Assembly (NCBI GenBank): GCA_016707605.1
Contig: JADJHJ010000008.1
Coordinates: forward strand, 124,001-188,000
DNA from: Candidatus Promineofilum glycogenicum
GTDB taxonomy: Bacteria > Chloroflexota > Anaerolineae > Promineifilales > Promineifilaceae
Direction of reading: 5' to 3'
Length of the DNA stretch: 64,000 bases
Position 1 is the stretch's first letter. Each line of letters opens with the position of its first letter. Below, piece after piece: positions 25,737 through 34,404 of the stretch. The position numbers and the translations under genes were made by a program. The notes beneath the pieces were generated by a model. That model saw only the letters and a program-made list of their open reading frames with translations, made no database searches and was not told the origin of the DNA.

Positions 25737-27476
25737 CACAGGATTCTTATCCTGTGCTGCTAAGAAGAGCACAGGATAAGAATCCTGTGCCACACCAGCG
25801 CGCGAGAGATGATCATAGTGTCCGATGTTGAGCCGCCAAACTTCGTGTAGCCGTTCTGTGCTCCACAACGGGCCGCGCGTGACGAGGCGCAAAGGTTCGT
25901 AGAAGGCCGCCAGATTGGCGTCTTGAATGACGTTCTCCCCACTGCGCAGCGTGTCGGCATAACCGGCCGGCACGTCGCGCCGGAAGTGGCCGATGCGCCA
26001 ATCGGCCGGGTCGCGGACGGGCAGGCGGGCCAGCAGCGGGTCGGTCAGGCCGTTGCGGTCGATGATGTGGACGGCCGGCCCGGCGTAGTAGCCCAGGAAG
26101 CCAACGTTGCCATGTTCGACGACGGCCGGCCCTTGCCGGCGTAACTCCATACCCTGTTCAGCCCAGGGATGCGGCACGCGGTCGGCGAAGAGGCCGGTGT
26201 TGGGGGTGTAGTAGGCCCGTTCGTCGGCGATGTCACCATCGCGGCGGGCGGCGTCGCCGGTGGGGCGGCCGGCCAGCAGGACGGGCGCGTGGCCGATGGC
26301 GGCCAGCAGCAAGATGAGAGCCGCCGTGATGGCGGCGGCCCGTTGCCGGGTTGAGACGGTCGCCGTCGCGATGGTTCTGCCCGGCCCGGCCAGGAGGAGA
26401 CCGACGGCAGCCAGCAGCGGCAGCGTCAGAAAGCGCCCGCTCATGAAGTCGCCGCCGATGCGGACGACGTAGAGCAGGTAGAGGACGATGCCCAGCGCCA
26501 CGGCTATAGCCGCTACCCGTCGCGCGGCCACGGCCCACAGCACGGCGGCAACGATAACGGCCAGTGTCAACGGATCCCAGCGCAGCGAGTTGAGCAGGTA
26601 AAGGCCGCCCTGTCGGGCCAACTCGATGGAAGGGATGCCGGTCGCCAATTTCGCATAGGCAGTGTTGGGAAACGGAAAACCGTAGTAGAACAGTGAAAAG
26701 GCCGTCCATAACGCCAACGGCAGGAAGCCGAGAGCGACGGCCGCCACTGCCCGCGCCGACCGTTGCCGCCATAGTGCCCAGCCCAGCGCCGGCGCCACCA
26801 GCAGCAGCGCGTCGAGACGGTTGAGGGCCAGCAGGGCGGCCAGGAAGGAGAGGAGTAGCAGGTGACGAGTGGCGGGTGGCGCGTGGCGCGTGGTTGTTGG
26901 TCGTTGGTCGCTGGTCGTTGGTTGCACAGCACGGCCCCTGAACTCGTCACTCGTCACTCGTAACTCGTCACTATTCTGGAACCAGACGACGAGGAAGGCG
27001 GCCAGAAGCATGTGGCTGAGGGCGTTTTCCAGGCCGGACGTGGCGAAGTCGACGAAGGCCCGCGAGAGAGTCAGCACGAGCAGAGCCAGGGCGACGGCCG
27101 GCGGCGCGGCCCGCAGGCGGAAGGCCAGCAGCCACGCCGCGCCGAGCGACAGAGCTATCGAGAGCGCGATAGTTGTGTAGTACAACTCGCCCGTCACAAG
27201 CCGCCCGGCCAGCAGCACCAACAGCCACAGCGGGTGGGTGTAGCCCTGCACGCGCTCGGCCGGGTTCCACGTCAGCCCCAGCCCGGCGGCGGCGTTGTCC
27301 ACGACGCGAAAGGTGATGTAGGCGTCGTCGCTGAGCCAGGCGGCGCGGAGGATGACGGCGGCGAAGAGGAGCAGGAAGAGCGTGGCGAGTGGCGAGTGGC
27401 GAGTGGCGAGTTTGGACCGGCCACTCGCCACTCGCCACTCGCCACTCGTCACGCTGTTGCGCCGTGTTAGAATCAT
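25605..27476 (-). CDS. GT-C-type membrane glycosyltransferase-like protein with repeat insertions
   Basis: About 623 residues. LRAAWLSDDAYITFRVVDN with RVQGYTHPLW is the hallmark of AftB/ZomB-like GT-C proteins, the DD being the catalytic-site acidic motif, and 10-12 membrane helices follow. The family transfers sugars from polyprenyl-phosphate donors outside the membrane. Three repeat insertions spoil it: a GTGGCGA-type inverted repeat near the N-terminus (27384-27450), a GGGTGGC/GTTGGTC-type insertion at 26867-26975 (residues about 168-203), and a family E palindrome at 25736-25790 that removes the stop, so the last 64 residues are antisense of the exonuclease. The natural end is probably near HYDHLSRA. 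Start uncertain: ATG 27476 or 27485. Confidence 0.75.
   Translation of the reverse strand: MILTRRNSVTSGEWRVASGRSKLATRHSPLATLFLLLFAAVILRAAWLSDDAYITFRVVDNAAAGLGLTWNPAERVQGYTHPLWLLVLLAGRLVTGELYYTTIALSIALSLGAAWLLAFRLRAAPPAVALALLVLTLSRAFVDFATSGLENALSHMLLAAFLVVWFQNSDELRVTSDEFRGRAVQPTTSDQRPTTTRHAPPATRHLLLLSFLAALLALNRLDALLLVAPALGWALWRQRSARAVAAVALGFLPLALWTAFSLFYYGFPFPNTAYAKLATGIPSIELARQGGLYLLNSLRWDPLTLAVIVAAVLWAVAARRVAAIAVALGIVLYLLYVVRIGGDFMSGRFLTLPLLAAVGLLLAGPGRTIATATVSTRQRAAAITAALILLLAAIGHAPVLLAGRPTGDAARRDGDIADERAYYTPNTGLFADRVPHPWAEQGMELRRQGPAVVEHGNVGFLGYYAGPAVHIIDRNGLTDPLLARLPVRDPADWRIGHFRRDVPAGYADTLRSGENVIQDANLAAFYEPLRLVTRGPLWSTERLHEVWRLNIGHYDHLSRAGVAQDSYPVLFLAAQDKNPVLHQRYQRRPFVQVQLQVGVAGGNAPAQHVAQALLFGGVGLRRQ
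25736..25790. repeat. Family E palindrome pair between convergent genes
   Basis: GCACAGGATTCTTATCCTGTGC (written in two halves: GCACAGGAT / ATCCTGTGC around TCTT) at 25736-25757 and its complement type at 25769-25790, so the whole block can also fold as one large hairpin. Confidence 0.9.
26867..26975. repeat. Low-complexity insertion inside a GT-C gene
   Basis: GGGTGGC-, GTTGGTC- and CACTCGTC-type repeats typical of intergenic DNA here, but in frame within the coding sequence. They encode a hydrophilic loop between two membrane helices (TSDQRPTTTRHAPPATRH). Confidence 0.8.
27384..27450. repeat. GTGGCGA inverted repeat at a divergent gene junction
   Basis: (GTGGCGA)n at 27384-27410 and (TCGCCAC)n at 27423-27450 form an inverted repeat. 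It lies within the N-terminal coding part of the minus-strand gene and just upstream of the plus-strand gene at 27484. Confidence 0.85.
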
Positions 27477-27483
27477 GTTCGCC

Positions 27484-29508
27484 ATGAGGCTACCCACCCG
27501 GCGCGTTGTGTCGTCACTCCCCGTCATTCTGGCGATTATAGCACTGCTCCTGTCGGCGCTCTACGTCATCGGCCTGGTGTTCGATTGGCCGGCGTGGCTG
27601 CGCGGCAGCAACTGGGTGTGGGTGCGGCGCGTGCCGTCGCCGGGGGCGCGCTTCTGGCTGATGCCGGCGGCGCTGGCGGGCGGGTTGGCGCTGGGCGCGG
27701 CGGCCGTGCGCGGCGGGGCGTGGTCGCGGCGGCGGACGGCGCTCTTTCTGGGCGGGCTGATCGTCCTCGCGCCGCTGCTCCAGTTGGCCGTGGCCGCCCA
27801 GCACCGCGCCCAGCCGCTCAGCCTGGTGGTCATGAGCGCCACGGGCTTCTGGCAGGAGGGGGCGCGCATCGAAGAACCATTGCGCTTCGCCCGCGAACAC
27901 GTGGCGCGGATGCCCACCTATGCCGACGTGCACGTGCGCACGCAGCCGCCGGGCTGGCCGCTGGCCTACTGGGCGCTGTCTCAGGGGTTAGCGCGCTTTC
28001 CCGCGGCGGCCGACTGGCTGGGCGGCCACGTGCGCCGCTACGACTGCCTGTCGCCGGAGTTTGTCGGGCTGAGCGCGGCCCAGATGGCGGCCGGCTATTT
28101 GCGTGTAGTAATCCTTGCCCTTAGTGGACTGGGTGCACCACTGCTATACGCTGTCGCCCGCCGTTTCAGCGGGGCGGGGGCGGCGCGGCTGGCGGCCGTG
28201 GGTTACGGCTACTTACCGGCGCTGCTGGTCTTCAGTGGGCGGTTCGACGTGGCCTATGCCCTGCTGGCCCTGGCCGCGGTGTGGCTGGCGCTGCGGGCCG
28301 TGCTGGACGGGCGGCGGGGTTCGGCCGTGGCTCTGGCGGTGCTGGTGGGCGTGGGCAGCTTCTTCACCTTTACCGCCGCGGCTATCGCTGCCTTGGCCTT
28401 ATTGGTGGCCGGGACGGCGGCCGTCGCAGCGTTTGGCCGGCGCGACGGGCGGCTGTGGCGGGTGGTGGGGGCCGGGGGCGCGGTGGCCGGGGTAGTGCTG
28501 CTGTTCTGGGGCGGGTTGTGGCTGCTGGGCGTTGACGGCCTGGCCATGTGGCGCGTCGGGCAGGCCATCCACCGCGAGTACCGGCTCAACTATCCGGTGT
28601 GGTTCCTGTTCAATCTGTACGATCTGGCTGTGTTCATGGGTATCGTGCCTTTTGTCGGCGCGGTCGGGGCGCTGCTCGGCCGTCGAATGACGGCCAATGA
28701 CCGACGACCAACGACCGGCTTGCACACCCTGGCACTGGGCTGGGGGGCGGTCGTCCTGCTGCTGAATCTGTCGGCCACGGTGCGGGCGGAGACGGGGCGG
28801 CTGTGGTTGTTCCTGATGCCGGTGGGGATGTTGGTGGGGCTGGCGTGGTTTGCGGAGCGGCTGCGGGGATCGTCGGCGTCCCCAGGCGTGCCGTCCGCAT
28901 CTGAGGATGCGGACTCCGCTCAGGAGGGTCCCTCCCCAACCCTCTCCCCGACCCTCTCCCAAAGGGCGAGGGAGGCGGAGGCCCTCTCCCCTGCTCCCCT
29001 GCTCCCCCGCTCCCCTGCGCTTCTTCCCGCCCTTCTCTTCGCCGCCTATCTGACCCAGGCCCTGGTCATGGGCTATCTGCTCGGCGGGCGGGCGGGGGAA
29101 CCGGCCACGCCGCCGCCGCAGTGGGACGTGCCGGCCGGCGCGCAGGCGGTGACGTACCAACTGGGCGACACCGTGGCTCTGCGCGGCTATCGCATCGATC
29201 CGGCCGCCGACGGGGCGCGGCTGACGCTCTACTGGCAGGCGCTGGACTTCCCGCGGGCGGAGTACTCGGCCTTTGTCCACGCCCTGGACGCCAGCGGAGC
29301 CACCATCGGCCAGAGCGACGGCCCGCCGGCGGCCGTGCCCATGTGGTGCTGGATTCCAGGCGAGGTGGTGGCCGACGAGCGGCGGCTGTCCGCCGCGACG
29401 ACGCCGGACGGGTTCGCCGTCGGCCTCTATGAGCCACTCAGCGGACAGCGCCTGCCGGTGCGGCCGCCGACACCGGACGACCGGATTGTGCTGCCGGGCG
29501 CAGAGTGA
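27484..29508 (+). CDS. GT-C-type membrane protein, probable glycosyltransferase
   Basis: 674 residues from ATG 27484 (ATG 27475 possible). About twelve membrane helices; the first long loop has EGARIEEPLRFAREHVARMP and VHVRTQPPGWPLAYW, like mannosyltransferase-type GT-C proteins. The C-terminal 120 residues form a soluble beta domain (VTYQLGDTVALRGYRIDPA, LTLYWQALDFPRAEYSAFVH) often attached to such proteins in this phylum. A Pro/Ser-rich cytoplasmic loop (residues about 463-515: SASEDADSAQEG, PTLSQRAREAEALSPAP) is encoded by a family H palindrome and a CCCCTCTCCC-type low-complexity tract, so it is an insertion. Sugar donor and acceptor unknown. It starts head to head with the previous gene with no spare room for promoters. 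Confidence 0.75.
   Translation: MRLPTRRVVSSLPVILAIIALLLSALYVIGLVFDWPAWLRGSNWVWVRRVPSPGARFWLMPAALAGGLALGAAAVRGGAWSRRRTALFLGGLIVLAPLLQLAVAAQHRAQPLSLVVMSATGFWQEGARIEEPLRFAREHVARMPTYADVHVRTQPPGWPLAYWALSQGLARFPAAADWLGGHVRRYDCLSPEFVGLSAAQMAAGYLRVVILALSGLGAPLLYAVARRFSGAGAARLAAVGYGYLPALLVFSGRFDVAYALLALAAVWLALRAVLDGRRGSAVALAVLVGVGSFFTFTAAAIAALALLVAGTAAVAAFGRRDGRLWRVVGAGGAVAGVVLLFWGGLWLLGVDGLAMWRVGQAIHREYRLNYPVWFLFNLYDLAVFMGIVPFVGAVGALLGRRMTANDRRPTTGLHTLALGWGAVVLLLNLSATVRAETGRLWLFLMPVGMLVGLAWFAERLRGSSASPGVPSASEDADSAQEGPSPTLSPTLSQRAREAEALSPAPLLPRSPALLPALLFAAYLTQALVMGYLLGGRAGEPATPPPQWDVPAGAQAVTYQLGDTVALRGYRIDPAADGARLTLYWQALDFPRAEYSAFVHALDASGATIGQSDGPPAAVPMWCWIPGEVVADERRLSAATTPDGFAVGLYEPLSGQRLPVRPPTPDDRIVLPGAE
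28893..29030. repeat. Family H palindrome plus CCCCTCTCCC tract inside a gene
   Basis: The 22-nt palindrome at 28893-28914 is identical to 12687-12708. It is followed by CCCTCTCCCAACCCTCTCCC and CTGCTCCCCTGCTCCCC repeats (28925-29030), in frame, adding about 45 residues between two membrane helices. A sister tract is in the ABC-F gene at 53496-53650. Confidence 0.85.
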
Positions 29509-30703
29509 GGGCGTGGGCGGCGATGAGCAGGCTCAGGTTGGCGACGAAGAGGACGCCGTACTGGCTGTAATCCTGCCAGCGGCCGACGAGTTGGAAGAAG
29601 GGCATCGAGGCCAGGATGATGGAGACGAGCAGGAGGGTTGCGGCTACCCAGACGACGAGACGCGAAGATGTAGAAACCGAGTTTCTCAGAAGAAACTCGG
29701 TTTCTAGCGCGACAAGGGTCTGGGCGAAGGGCAGGTAGACGAAGTAGTGGGGCCATGAGGTCTCGATGGCCAGCGGCAGGCCGAGGAAGAGCAGGGCGAA
29801 GGCCCACTCAATGGCCCGCGGGGCGCGGCGGACGACCAGCCGGGCCACAGCCAGCAGGTTGGCGGCGAACAGCCCATAGCCCAGCCAGCGCCACACCCCC
29901 CGCCCGGCGGCGCTGCCCAGCCAGCGGCCGGCGACGCTGGGCAGGTACTGGGCGTTGATGTCTTCGGGCATCCAGGTGGTGACGGCGTGGGCCACGCGCT
30001 CGCGCACCGTCACGTAGAACTGCCAGTTGCCCTCCGGCCCCAGCACGGCCGTGGGAATGACGAGCCAGAACAGGACAACGGTCGCCGCCAGAACGGCCAG
30101 GAAGCGCCAGTCGCGCCGCAGCAGGAAGGCGAAGGCGACGACGGCGACGTAGTACTTGACGGCCACGGCCAACCCCAGAACGACGGCCGCAGCCGTGACG
30201 CGCCCGCGCCGGTAGAGGAAGAGCGTGGCGAACGCGCCGCCGGTGACCAGCGTGCTGACCTGACCCCACTTCAGGTTGTGGAGGAGGGGCATGGAGAAGG
30301 CCAGCAGGACGACGTAGAGGGCGAAGGCGCGCGGCGATTCGCGGTAGAAGTCAATGGCGGGCAGCAACAGCAGCCCAATGCCCACTAACTGCACCAGCGA
30401 CCACAGGGCCACGGCCGTGCTCAACTCCACCCGGCCGAATGGAACCAGCAGCAGGGCGAAGAAGGAGCTGTAGAAGTAGCCGTTGGACGGCTGGCCGGTG
30501 GTCAGCACGTCGCGGCCGGTGGGGTAGTACTGGCGGGTGAAGTCGCAGTACAGCTCCTTGCAGTGGTCGAGGGCGGCGACTAGCGTCGCCACGTCGCCCC
30601 AGACGGCGCGGTAGTAGACGACGGCCGCGGCGGCGACGACGGCCAGGATCAGCAGCGCCGGCCACCAGGGGCGCGGGGCCGTTCGTTCGCCGGACGGGGA
30701 CAC
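29438..30703 (-). CDS. GT87/DUF2029-family membrane glycosyltransferase
   Basis: 421 residues from GTG 30703. N-terminal helix, then the acidic motif region CKELYCDFTRQYYPTGRDVL with TTGQPSNGYFYSSFFALLL, typical of the polyprenol-phosphate-mannose-dependent GT87 family, and about ten membrane helices. The GTG overlaps the TAG of the upstream M50 gene by one base (TAGTG), so the two are translationally coupled. A family G palindrome (29672-29705) encodes ETEFLLRNSVSTSS between two late helices. The 3' end overlaps the convergent GT-C gene by 71 bp, an unusual arrangement that suggests its stop has moved. Confidence 0.82.
   Translation of the reverse strand: MSPSGERTAPRPWWPALLILAVVAAAAVVYYRAVWGDVATLVAALDHCKELYCDFTRQYYPTGRDVLTTGQPSNGYFYSSFFALLLVPFGRVELSTAVALWSLVQLVGIGLLLLPAIDFYRESPRAFALYVVLLAFSMPLLHNLKWGQVSTLVTGGAFATLFLYRRGRVTAAAVVLGLAVAVKYYVAVVAFAFLLRRDWRFLAVLAATVVLFWLVIPTAVLGPEGNWQFYVTVRERVAHAVTTWMPEDINAQYLPSVAGRWLGSAAGRGVWRWLGYGLFAANLLAVARLVVRRAPRAIEWAFALLFLGLPLAIETSWPHYFVYLPFAQTLVALETEFLLRNSVSTSSRLVVWVAATLLLVSIILASMPFFQLVGRWQDYSQYGVLFVANLSLLIAAHALTLRPAAQSGRPVSAAAPAGAVR
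29672..29705. repeat. In-frame palindromic element in the GT87 gene (family G)
   Basis: Arms 29672-29686 and 29691-29705, identical to the arms in the TIR gene at 17982-18015; the loop is CAGA instead of CGGA. Here it is read in the opposite orientation and another frame, yet stays open. Confidence 0.9.
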
Positions 30704-31887
30704 TATGCGCCACCTCCGGCAGCCACGGCCGCGTCGCGCAGCGCCAGCAGCCACTCACGCTCGGCGGTCGCTCCGCCAACGTCAGCGGCGCGTTCGAGCA
30801 GGCGCAGGGCGTCGTCGGCCGCGGCGCGGGCCGGCGCGGCGCGGCCGTGGGCCAGATGGACGGCCGCCTCAGCGCGACGATAGTTGGAGTCCATTGTGCC
30901 GAACGGTGGCCTGGCCAGTTGCAACCACGCTTCGGCCGTGGCCGCCGCATTCATGGCGGCGTCATAGCGGGCGGTCAGATAGGCGGCTTCGGCGGCAAAG
31001 CTGGCCTGGGCCGCCGGCGTGGCCACGGCCCGTTGGGCCAGGACAGCGTCGAGATGGGCCGCCGCGCCGGCCACGTCGCCGCGGTCGAGGTCGCGCCAGT
31101 AGGCGATATAGCGCGCGCCGACGGCATCGGCCGGGTCGGTGGCGGCTAAGGCCCGCGTCATCAGGCGGTCATCCAGGTCGCGCGGGCGCACACCACCGAC
31201 CAGCGCTGTCAGCAGCAGTTGGGACGCCAGGCGCTGCTCCACACGCGGCCCGCCGCGCAACAACTGGAGTAGCTGGCCGCCGTCGCTGGTCAACCCGCCG
31301 GAGCGGTAGGGCACGAGCGTCAGCACGGTGATGACGAACGACATCAACGCCGCCTGGAAAGCGATGGTGGGCAGAACGCCATTCCCATCAGAGGCCATCA
31401 AGAAGAGGACGCCCAGCAGGGCGAGCAGTAGACTGGCTACCGGCCCGCCGGCGACGACCGCGAAACGGCGGCGGCGGAGTTGGCGGTCGTCGCGGGGGAT
31501 GGCATAGACGAAGCCGCCCCAGATGCGATTCAGGGGATTGCGCTCCAGTCGCGGGCCGGCGGGCGTCTGGCGCAGGGCCAGCGGGCCGGCGGCGATGGTC
31601 AGCAGCCGCCAGTTGACCAGCCGCGCGGCCAGAGCGTGGCCCAACTCATGGGCCAGGGTGGCGAACCAGAGGACAATGAGCAGCAGCAACAGCGTGGCGT
31701 ACAGCGGCAGGGACGACGTCGGCCGGATGCCGACTTCGAGGAGCACGAAGCCCAGCACCATACCGAAGATGAAGAACACACCGTAGAGCAGCAGGCGACG
31801 CGCGCCGCGGCCGACGGCCGTCCCCGCCGGCGCGATAGGCTCCGGCGGCGTGGCCAACAGCGGTGGCGGCGCGGGCGCGGCGTCCAT
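30703..31887 (-). CDS. M50-family (site-2-protease-like) membrane metalloprotease
   Basis: 394 residues. Zinc motif LAHELGHALAARL (HExxH) in an early membrane helix; the second metal-site segment is probably LTSDGGQLL, an unusual version of the LDG motif with Asp in place. Membrane helices at about 35-55, 65-85, 140-165 and 180-200, then a 170-residue helical, TPR-like tail (LDAVLAQRAVATPAAQASFA, AAEAAVHLAHGRAAPARAA). S2P enzymes cut substrates within the membrane, often releasing sigma factors; its target here is unknown. Start ATG 31887 is 3 bp after the AspT-type gene's stop, so AspT-M50-GT87 look like one operon. Confidence 0.88.
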   Translation of the reverse strand: MDAAPAPPPLLATPPEPIAPAGTAVGRGARRLLLYGVFFIFGMVLGFVLLEVGIRPTSSLPLYATLLLLLIVLWFATLAHELGHALAARLVNWRLLTIAAGPLALRQTPAGPRLERNPLNRIWGGFVYAIPRDDRQLRRRRFAVVAGGPVASLLLALLGVLFLMASDGNGVLPTIAFQAALMSFVITVLTLVPYRSGGLTSDGGQLLQLLRGGPRVEQRLASQLLLTALVGGVRPRDLDDRLMTRALAATDPADAVGARYIAYWRDLDRGDVAGAAAHLDAVLAQRAVATPAAQASFAAEAAYLTARYDAAMNAAATAEAWLQLARPPFGTMDSNYRRAEAAVHLAHGRAAPARAAADDALRLLERAADVGGATAEREWLLALRDAAVAAGGGA

Positions 31888-31890
31888 CGG

Positions 31891-33540
31891 CTAGGAGAGC
31901 AGCAACAGCAACAGTTGGGCGACGATGACCTTGGTGATTGTCGCCACCGGAAAGACGAGGGCGTAGCCCAGGTTGGGCAGTTCGTTATCGGCCTGTTGCA
32001 GACCGAAGCCCAGCGTGGCCGGCTGCGTGCCCAGCCCGGCCAACATGCCGGTCAACATGCCGAACGGGATCTTTAGCACGCGATAGCCCAGGAACAGGGT
32101 CAGGAAGGCAATCGTCGTGGTGATGATCGTGCCGGCGATGAAGACCTGTGTGCCGCCGCTGTCGGCGAAGTTGGTGAAGAAGGTGTAGCCGGAGCGGATG
32201 CCGATGCCGGCCAGCAGCAGCGTCAGGCCGATCTGGCGCAGGGTCAGATTGGCGCTGTAGGGGATGGTCCAGACGATGCCGCGCGTTCGCCGCAGCGCCC
32301 CCAGCACCAGCCCCACCAGCAGCGGCCCGCCGGCCATGCCCAGGCTGATGACCACGCCGCCCGGCAGGGGGATGGGAATCAGACCGATAAGGACACCCAC
32401 GGCCAGGCCGACGCTCAGCGACAGCAGATTGACCTCGCTCAGCGCCTTGTAGGAGTCGCCGAAGAGCTTGGTCAGGCGGGGCATGTCGGTGCGCAAGGCG
32501 ACGACGCGCACCCGGTCGCCCAGTTCCACGACGGTATCGCCGTGGGCCAGCAGGTCGATGTCGCCGCGGCGCACGCGCGAGACGATGGCCCCATAGGTGT
32601 GGGGCAAGTCCAGCTCGTTCAGCGTGCGCCCGGCGATGTCGGGATTGCTGACGAAGATGCGCCGGAAGTCGTAGAGGCTGCGGTCAAGTTCCAGTTGTTC
32701 GCCCGACGGCTCGCCCAACCAGGCCACGGCCTTGTCCACCTCTTCCGGCAGGCCAACGACGTTGACCAGGTCGTCGAAGGCCAGCGTCGTGTCGCCGCTG
32801 GTCAGGCCCAATTGACCGTCATGCTTGAGGCGCGACAGAACGACGTCCCAGTCTTGCGCCCGGAACAACTGCGCCACCGGCTTGTCGACCGCCTCGAGGT
32901 TGGTGACGCGCACCGTGCGGACGAAAAGCTCCTGCTCGACGACGTTGAACTGGCGCAGCGTGCGCGCTTCGGCGCGATAGTCGATGCGGAAGACGCGCTG
33001 CATGACGTAGACGGCGATGAGCATGGCGATGACGCCCATCGGATAGGCGACGGAGTAGCCGATGACCGGCTCGGTGGCGGCGCGGGCCAGCTGGTCGGCC
33101 GGGGTGTTGCGCGTCACCGTCTCCAGCACACCGGCCAGGGCGGGGGTGTTGGTCAGGCTGCCGGCGTACATGCCCGCGGCGACGGTCGAGCGCAGGCCGA
33201 AGAGGGCCGCTGCGCCGGCCGTTAGCAGGGCGGCGAACAGCAGCAGCAGGAAGACGAAGGTGTTGTCGCGCAACCCTTTGCGCTTGAAGGAGGCGAAGAA
33301 GCCGGGGCCACTGCTCAGGCCGATGGTGTAGACGAAGATGATCAGGCCCACCTCGACGATGACCGACGGCATTTCCATGTCCGGGCTGAGCGCGCCGAAG
33401 CCCAGGCCGACAAAGAGAACGGCGGCCACCCCCAGGCTGATACCCCGCACCTTGACGTGGCCGAGCATATAGCCCAGGCCGGCGACGATGAACAGCAGCA
33501 GCAGCGGCTCTTCCACCAGGAAGTCGATGATTGCTTGCAT
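31891..33540 (-). CDS. AspT/YidE-family transporter with RCK_C domains
   Basis: 549 residues. Two sets of about five membrane helices (residues 1-195 and 365-549) flank a soluble region with two TrkA_C/RCK_C-like domains (TVRVTNLEAVDKPVAQLF and RRIFVSNPDIAGRTLNELDL with RVRRGDIDLLAHGDTVVELG). This is the layout of the aspartate:alanine exchanger AspT and of YidE/YbjL. Motifs GLSSGPGFFASFKRKGLR and YAGSLTNTPALAG match the family. It exchanges small anionic solutes; substrate not inferable. First gene of the probable three-gene operon; ATG 33540 with a modest SD. Confidence 0.9.
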   Translation of the reverse strand: MQAIIDFLVEEPLLLLFIVAGLGYMLGHVKVRGISLGVAAVLFVGLGFGALSPDMEMPSVIVEVGLIIFVYTIGLSSGPGFFASFKRKGLRDNTFVFLLLLFAALLTAGAAALFGLRSTVAAGMYAGSLTNTPALAGVLETVTRNTPADQLARAATEPVIGYSVAYPMGVIAMLIAVYVMQRVFRIDYRAEARTLRQFNVVEQELFVRTVRVTNLEAVDKPVAQLFRAQDWDVVLSRLKHDGQLGLTSGDTTLAFDDLVNVVGLPEEVDKAVAWLGEPSGEQLELDRSLYDFRRIFVSNPDIAGRTLNELDLPHTYGAIVSRVRRGDIDLLAHGDTVVELGDRVRVVALRTDMPRLTKLFGDSYKALSEVNLLSLSVGLAVGVLIGLIPIPLPGGVVISLGMAGGPLLVGLVLGALRRTRGIVWTIPYSANLTLRQIGLTLLLAGIGIRSGYTFFTNFADSGGTQVFIAGTIITTTIAFLTLFLGYRVLKIPFGMLTGMLAGLGTQPATLGFGLQQADNELPNLGYALVFPVATITKVIVAQLLLLLLS

Positions 33541-33690
33541 GTAGACTACTCCGTGTCCGCTCGCGTTGAAGCCGGGCCATCGCCGTCACTGGCGGCGCGG
33601 CTGGTGTGTTCAACACGGGCGTTAGCAGAGTATAGCACGCGGCGGCCGAGGGGCACGCGGAAACGCAGCCCTCGCTGTGCCGCACCCGGT

Positions 33691-33719
33691 TTGTATTCCC
33701 ATCGGCAGTTGGATAATAT
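33691..33719 (+). promoter_or_regulatory. Promoter of the rhodanese lipoprotein gene
   Basis: TTGTAT (33691-33696), 17-bp spacer, TAATAT (33714-33719); start codon at 33773. Confidence 0.6.
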
Positions 33720-33772
33720 CTCAAACACTGCCGTTCCATTCAGAGCGGCGCAACGCATCTGTGGAGGTAGGC

Positions 33773-34201
33773 ATGAAAGCGAATCTGTGGCCGCTGCTGG
33801 CGGTCGTGGTACTCACTCTGGGCTTGCTGGTCGCCTGTGGCGGCCAGGAGACGGCCGCGCCGGCCGTCGAAGAGATCGACCTGACAACGCTGGCCGACAG
33901 CGTGGACGCGGCAACCGTCAACGCCGTCAAAGACAACCCCGGCGTCTTTCTGATCGACGTGCGCGAGCCGGATGAGTACGCCGCCGGCCACATCCCCGGC
34001 ATCACCCTCATCCCGATGGGCGAGGTCGCGGCGCGGCTGGCCGAGTTGCCGCGCGACAAGGAGATCATCGTCACCTGTCGCACCGGCAACCGCAGCGGCC
34101 AGGTGGCCGACCTGCTGCGCGAACAGGGCTTCACCAACGTCCACAACATGTCCGGTGGCATTGTGGCCTGGGAAGAGGCCGGCTACCCGGTCGAACAGTA
34201 G
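33773..34201 (+). CDS. Rhodanese-domain lipoprotein
   Basis: 143-residue frame (142 residues plus stop) from ATG 33773, 4 bp after GGAGG. Lipoprotein signal LLAVVVLTLGLLVACGG, then a single rhodanese domain: FLIDVREPDEYAAGHIPG and the active-site loop VTCRTGNRSGQ with its catalytic Cys, ending HNMSGGIVAWEEAGYPVE. It transfers sulfur or handles cyanide, thiosulfate or persulfides outside the cytoplasmic membrane. Complete and typical in length. Followed by three family E palindromes. Confidence 0.93.
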   Translation: MKANLWPLLAVVVLTLGLLVACGGQETAAPAVEEIDLTTLADSVDAATVNAVKDNPGVFLIDVREPDEYAAGHIPGITLIPMGEVAARLAELPRDKEIIVTCRTGNRSGQVADLLREQGFTNVHNMSGGIVAWEEAGYPVEQ

Positions 34202-34213
34202 CCGGCGGTTGTT

Positions 34214-34325
34214 GTAGCCCAGGATTCTTATCCTGTGCTGCCCCTCCGCTGTGGCACAGGATTCTTATCCTGTGTGCTGCCGGGCCTGTAGAGCGTAAGA
34301 GCACAGGATAAGAATCCTGTGCTAC
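34214..34325. repeat. Three family E palindromes after the rhodanese gene
   Basis: Units at about 34214-34239, 34253-34275 and 34300-34325, all with the CAGGATTCTTATCCTG core or its complement. Units 1 and 3 can pair as arms of one long hairpin. Confidence 0.85.
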
Positions 34326-34351
34326 ACGGGGGAAAGTGAGCTACACTCCGT

Positions 34352-34369
34352 ATTAGACAACTGTCTAAT
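34352..34369. promoter_or_regulatory. Palindromic operator candidate before the MFS gene
   Basis: ATTAGACA (34352-34359) and TGTCTAAT (34362-34369) form a perfect 8-bp inverted repeat with a 2-bp spacer, 35 bp before the ATG. The size and symmetry suit a TetR- or MarR-type dimer; no such regulator is adjacent. Confidence 0.5.
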
Positions 34370-34404
34370 GCCGTCTGGCCCTGGCCGGACATCGGAGTAC
34401 ACTC

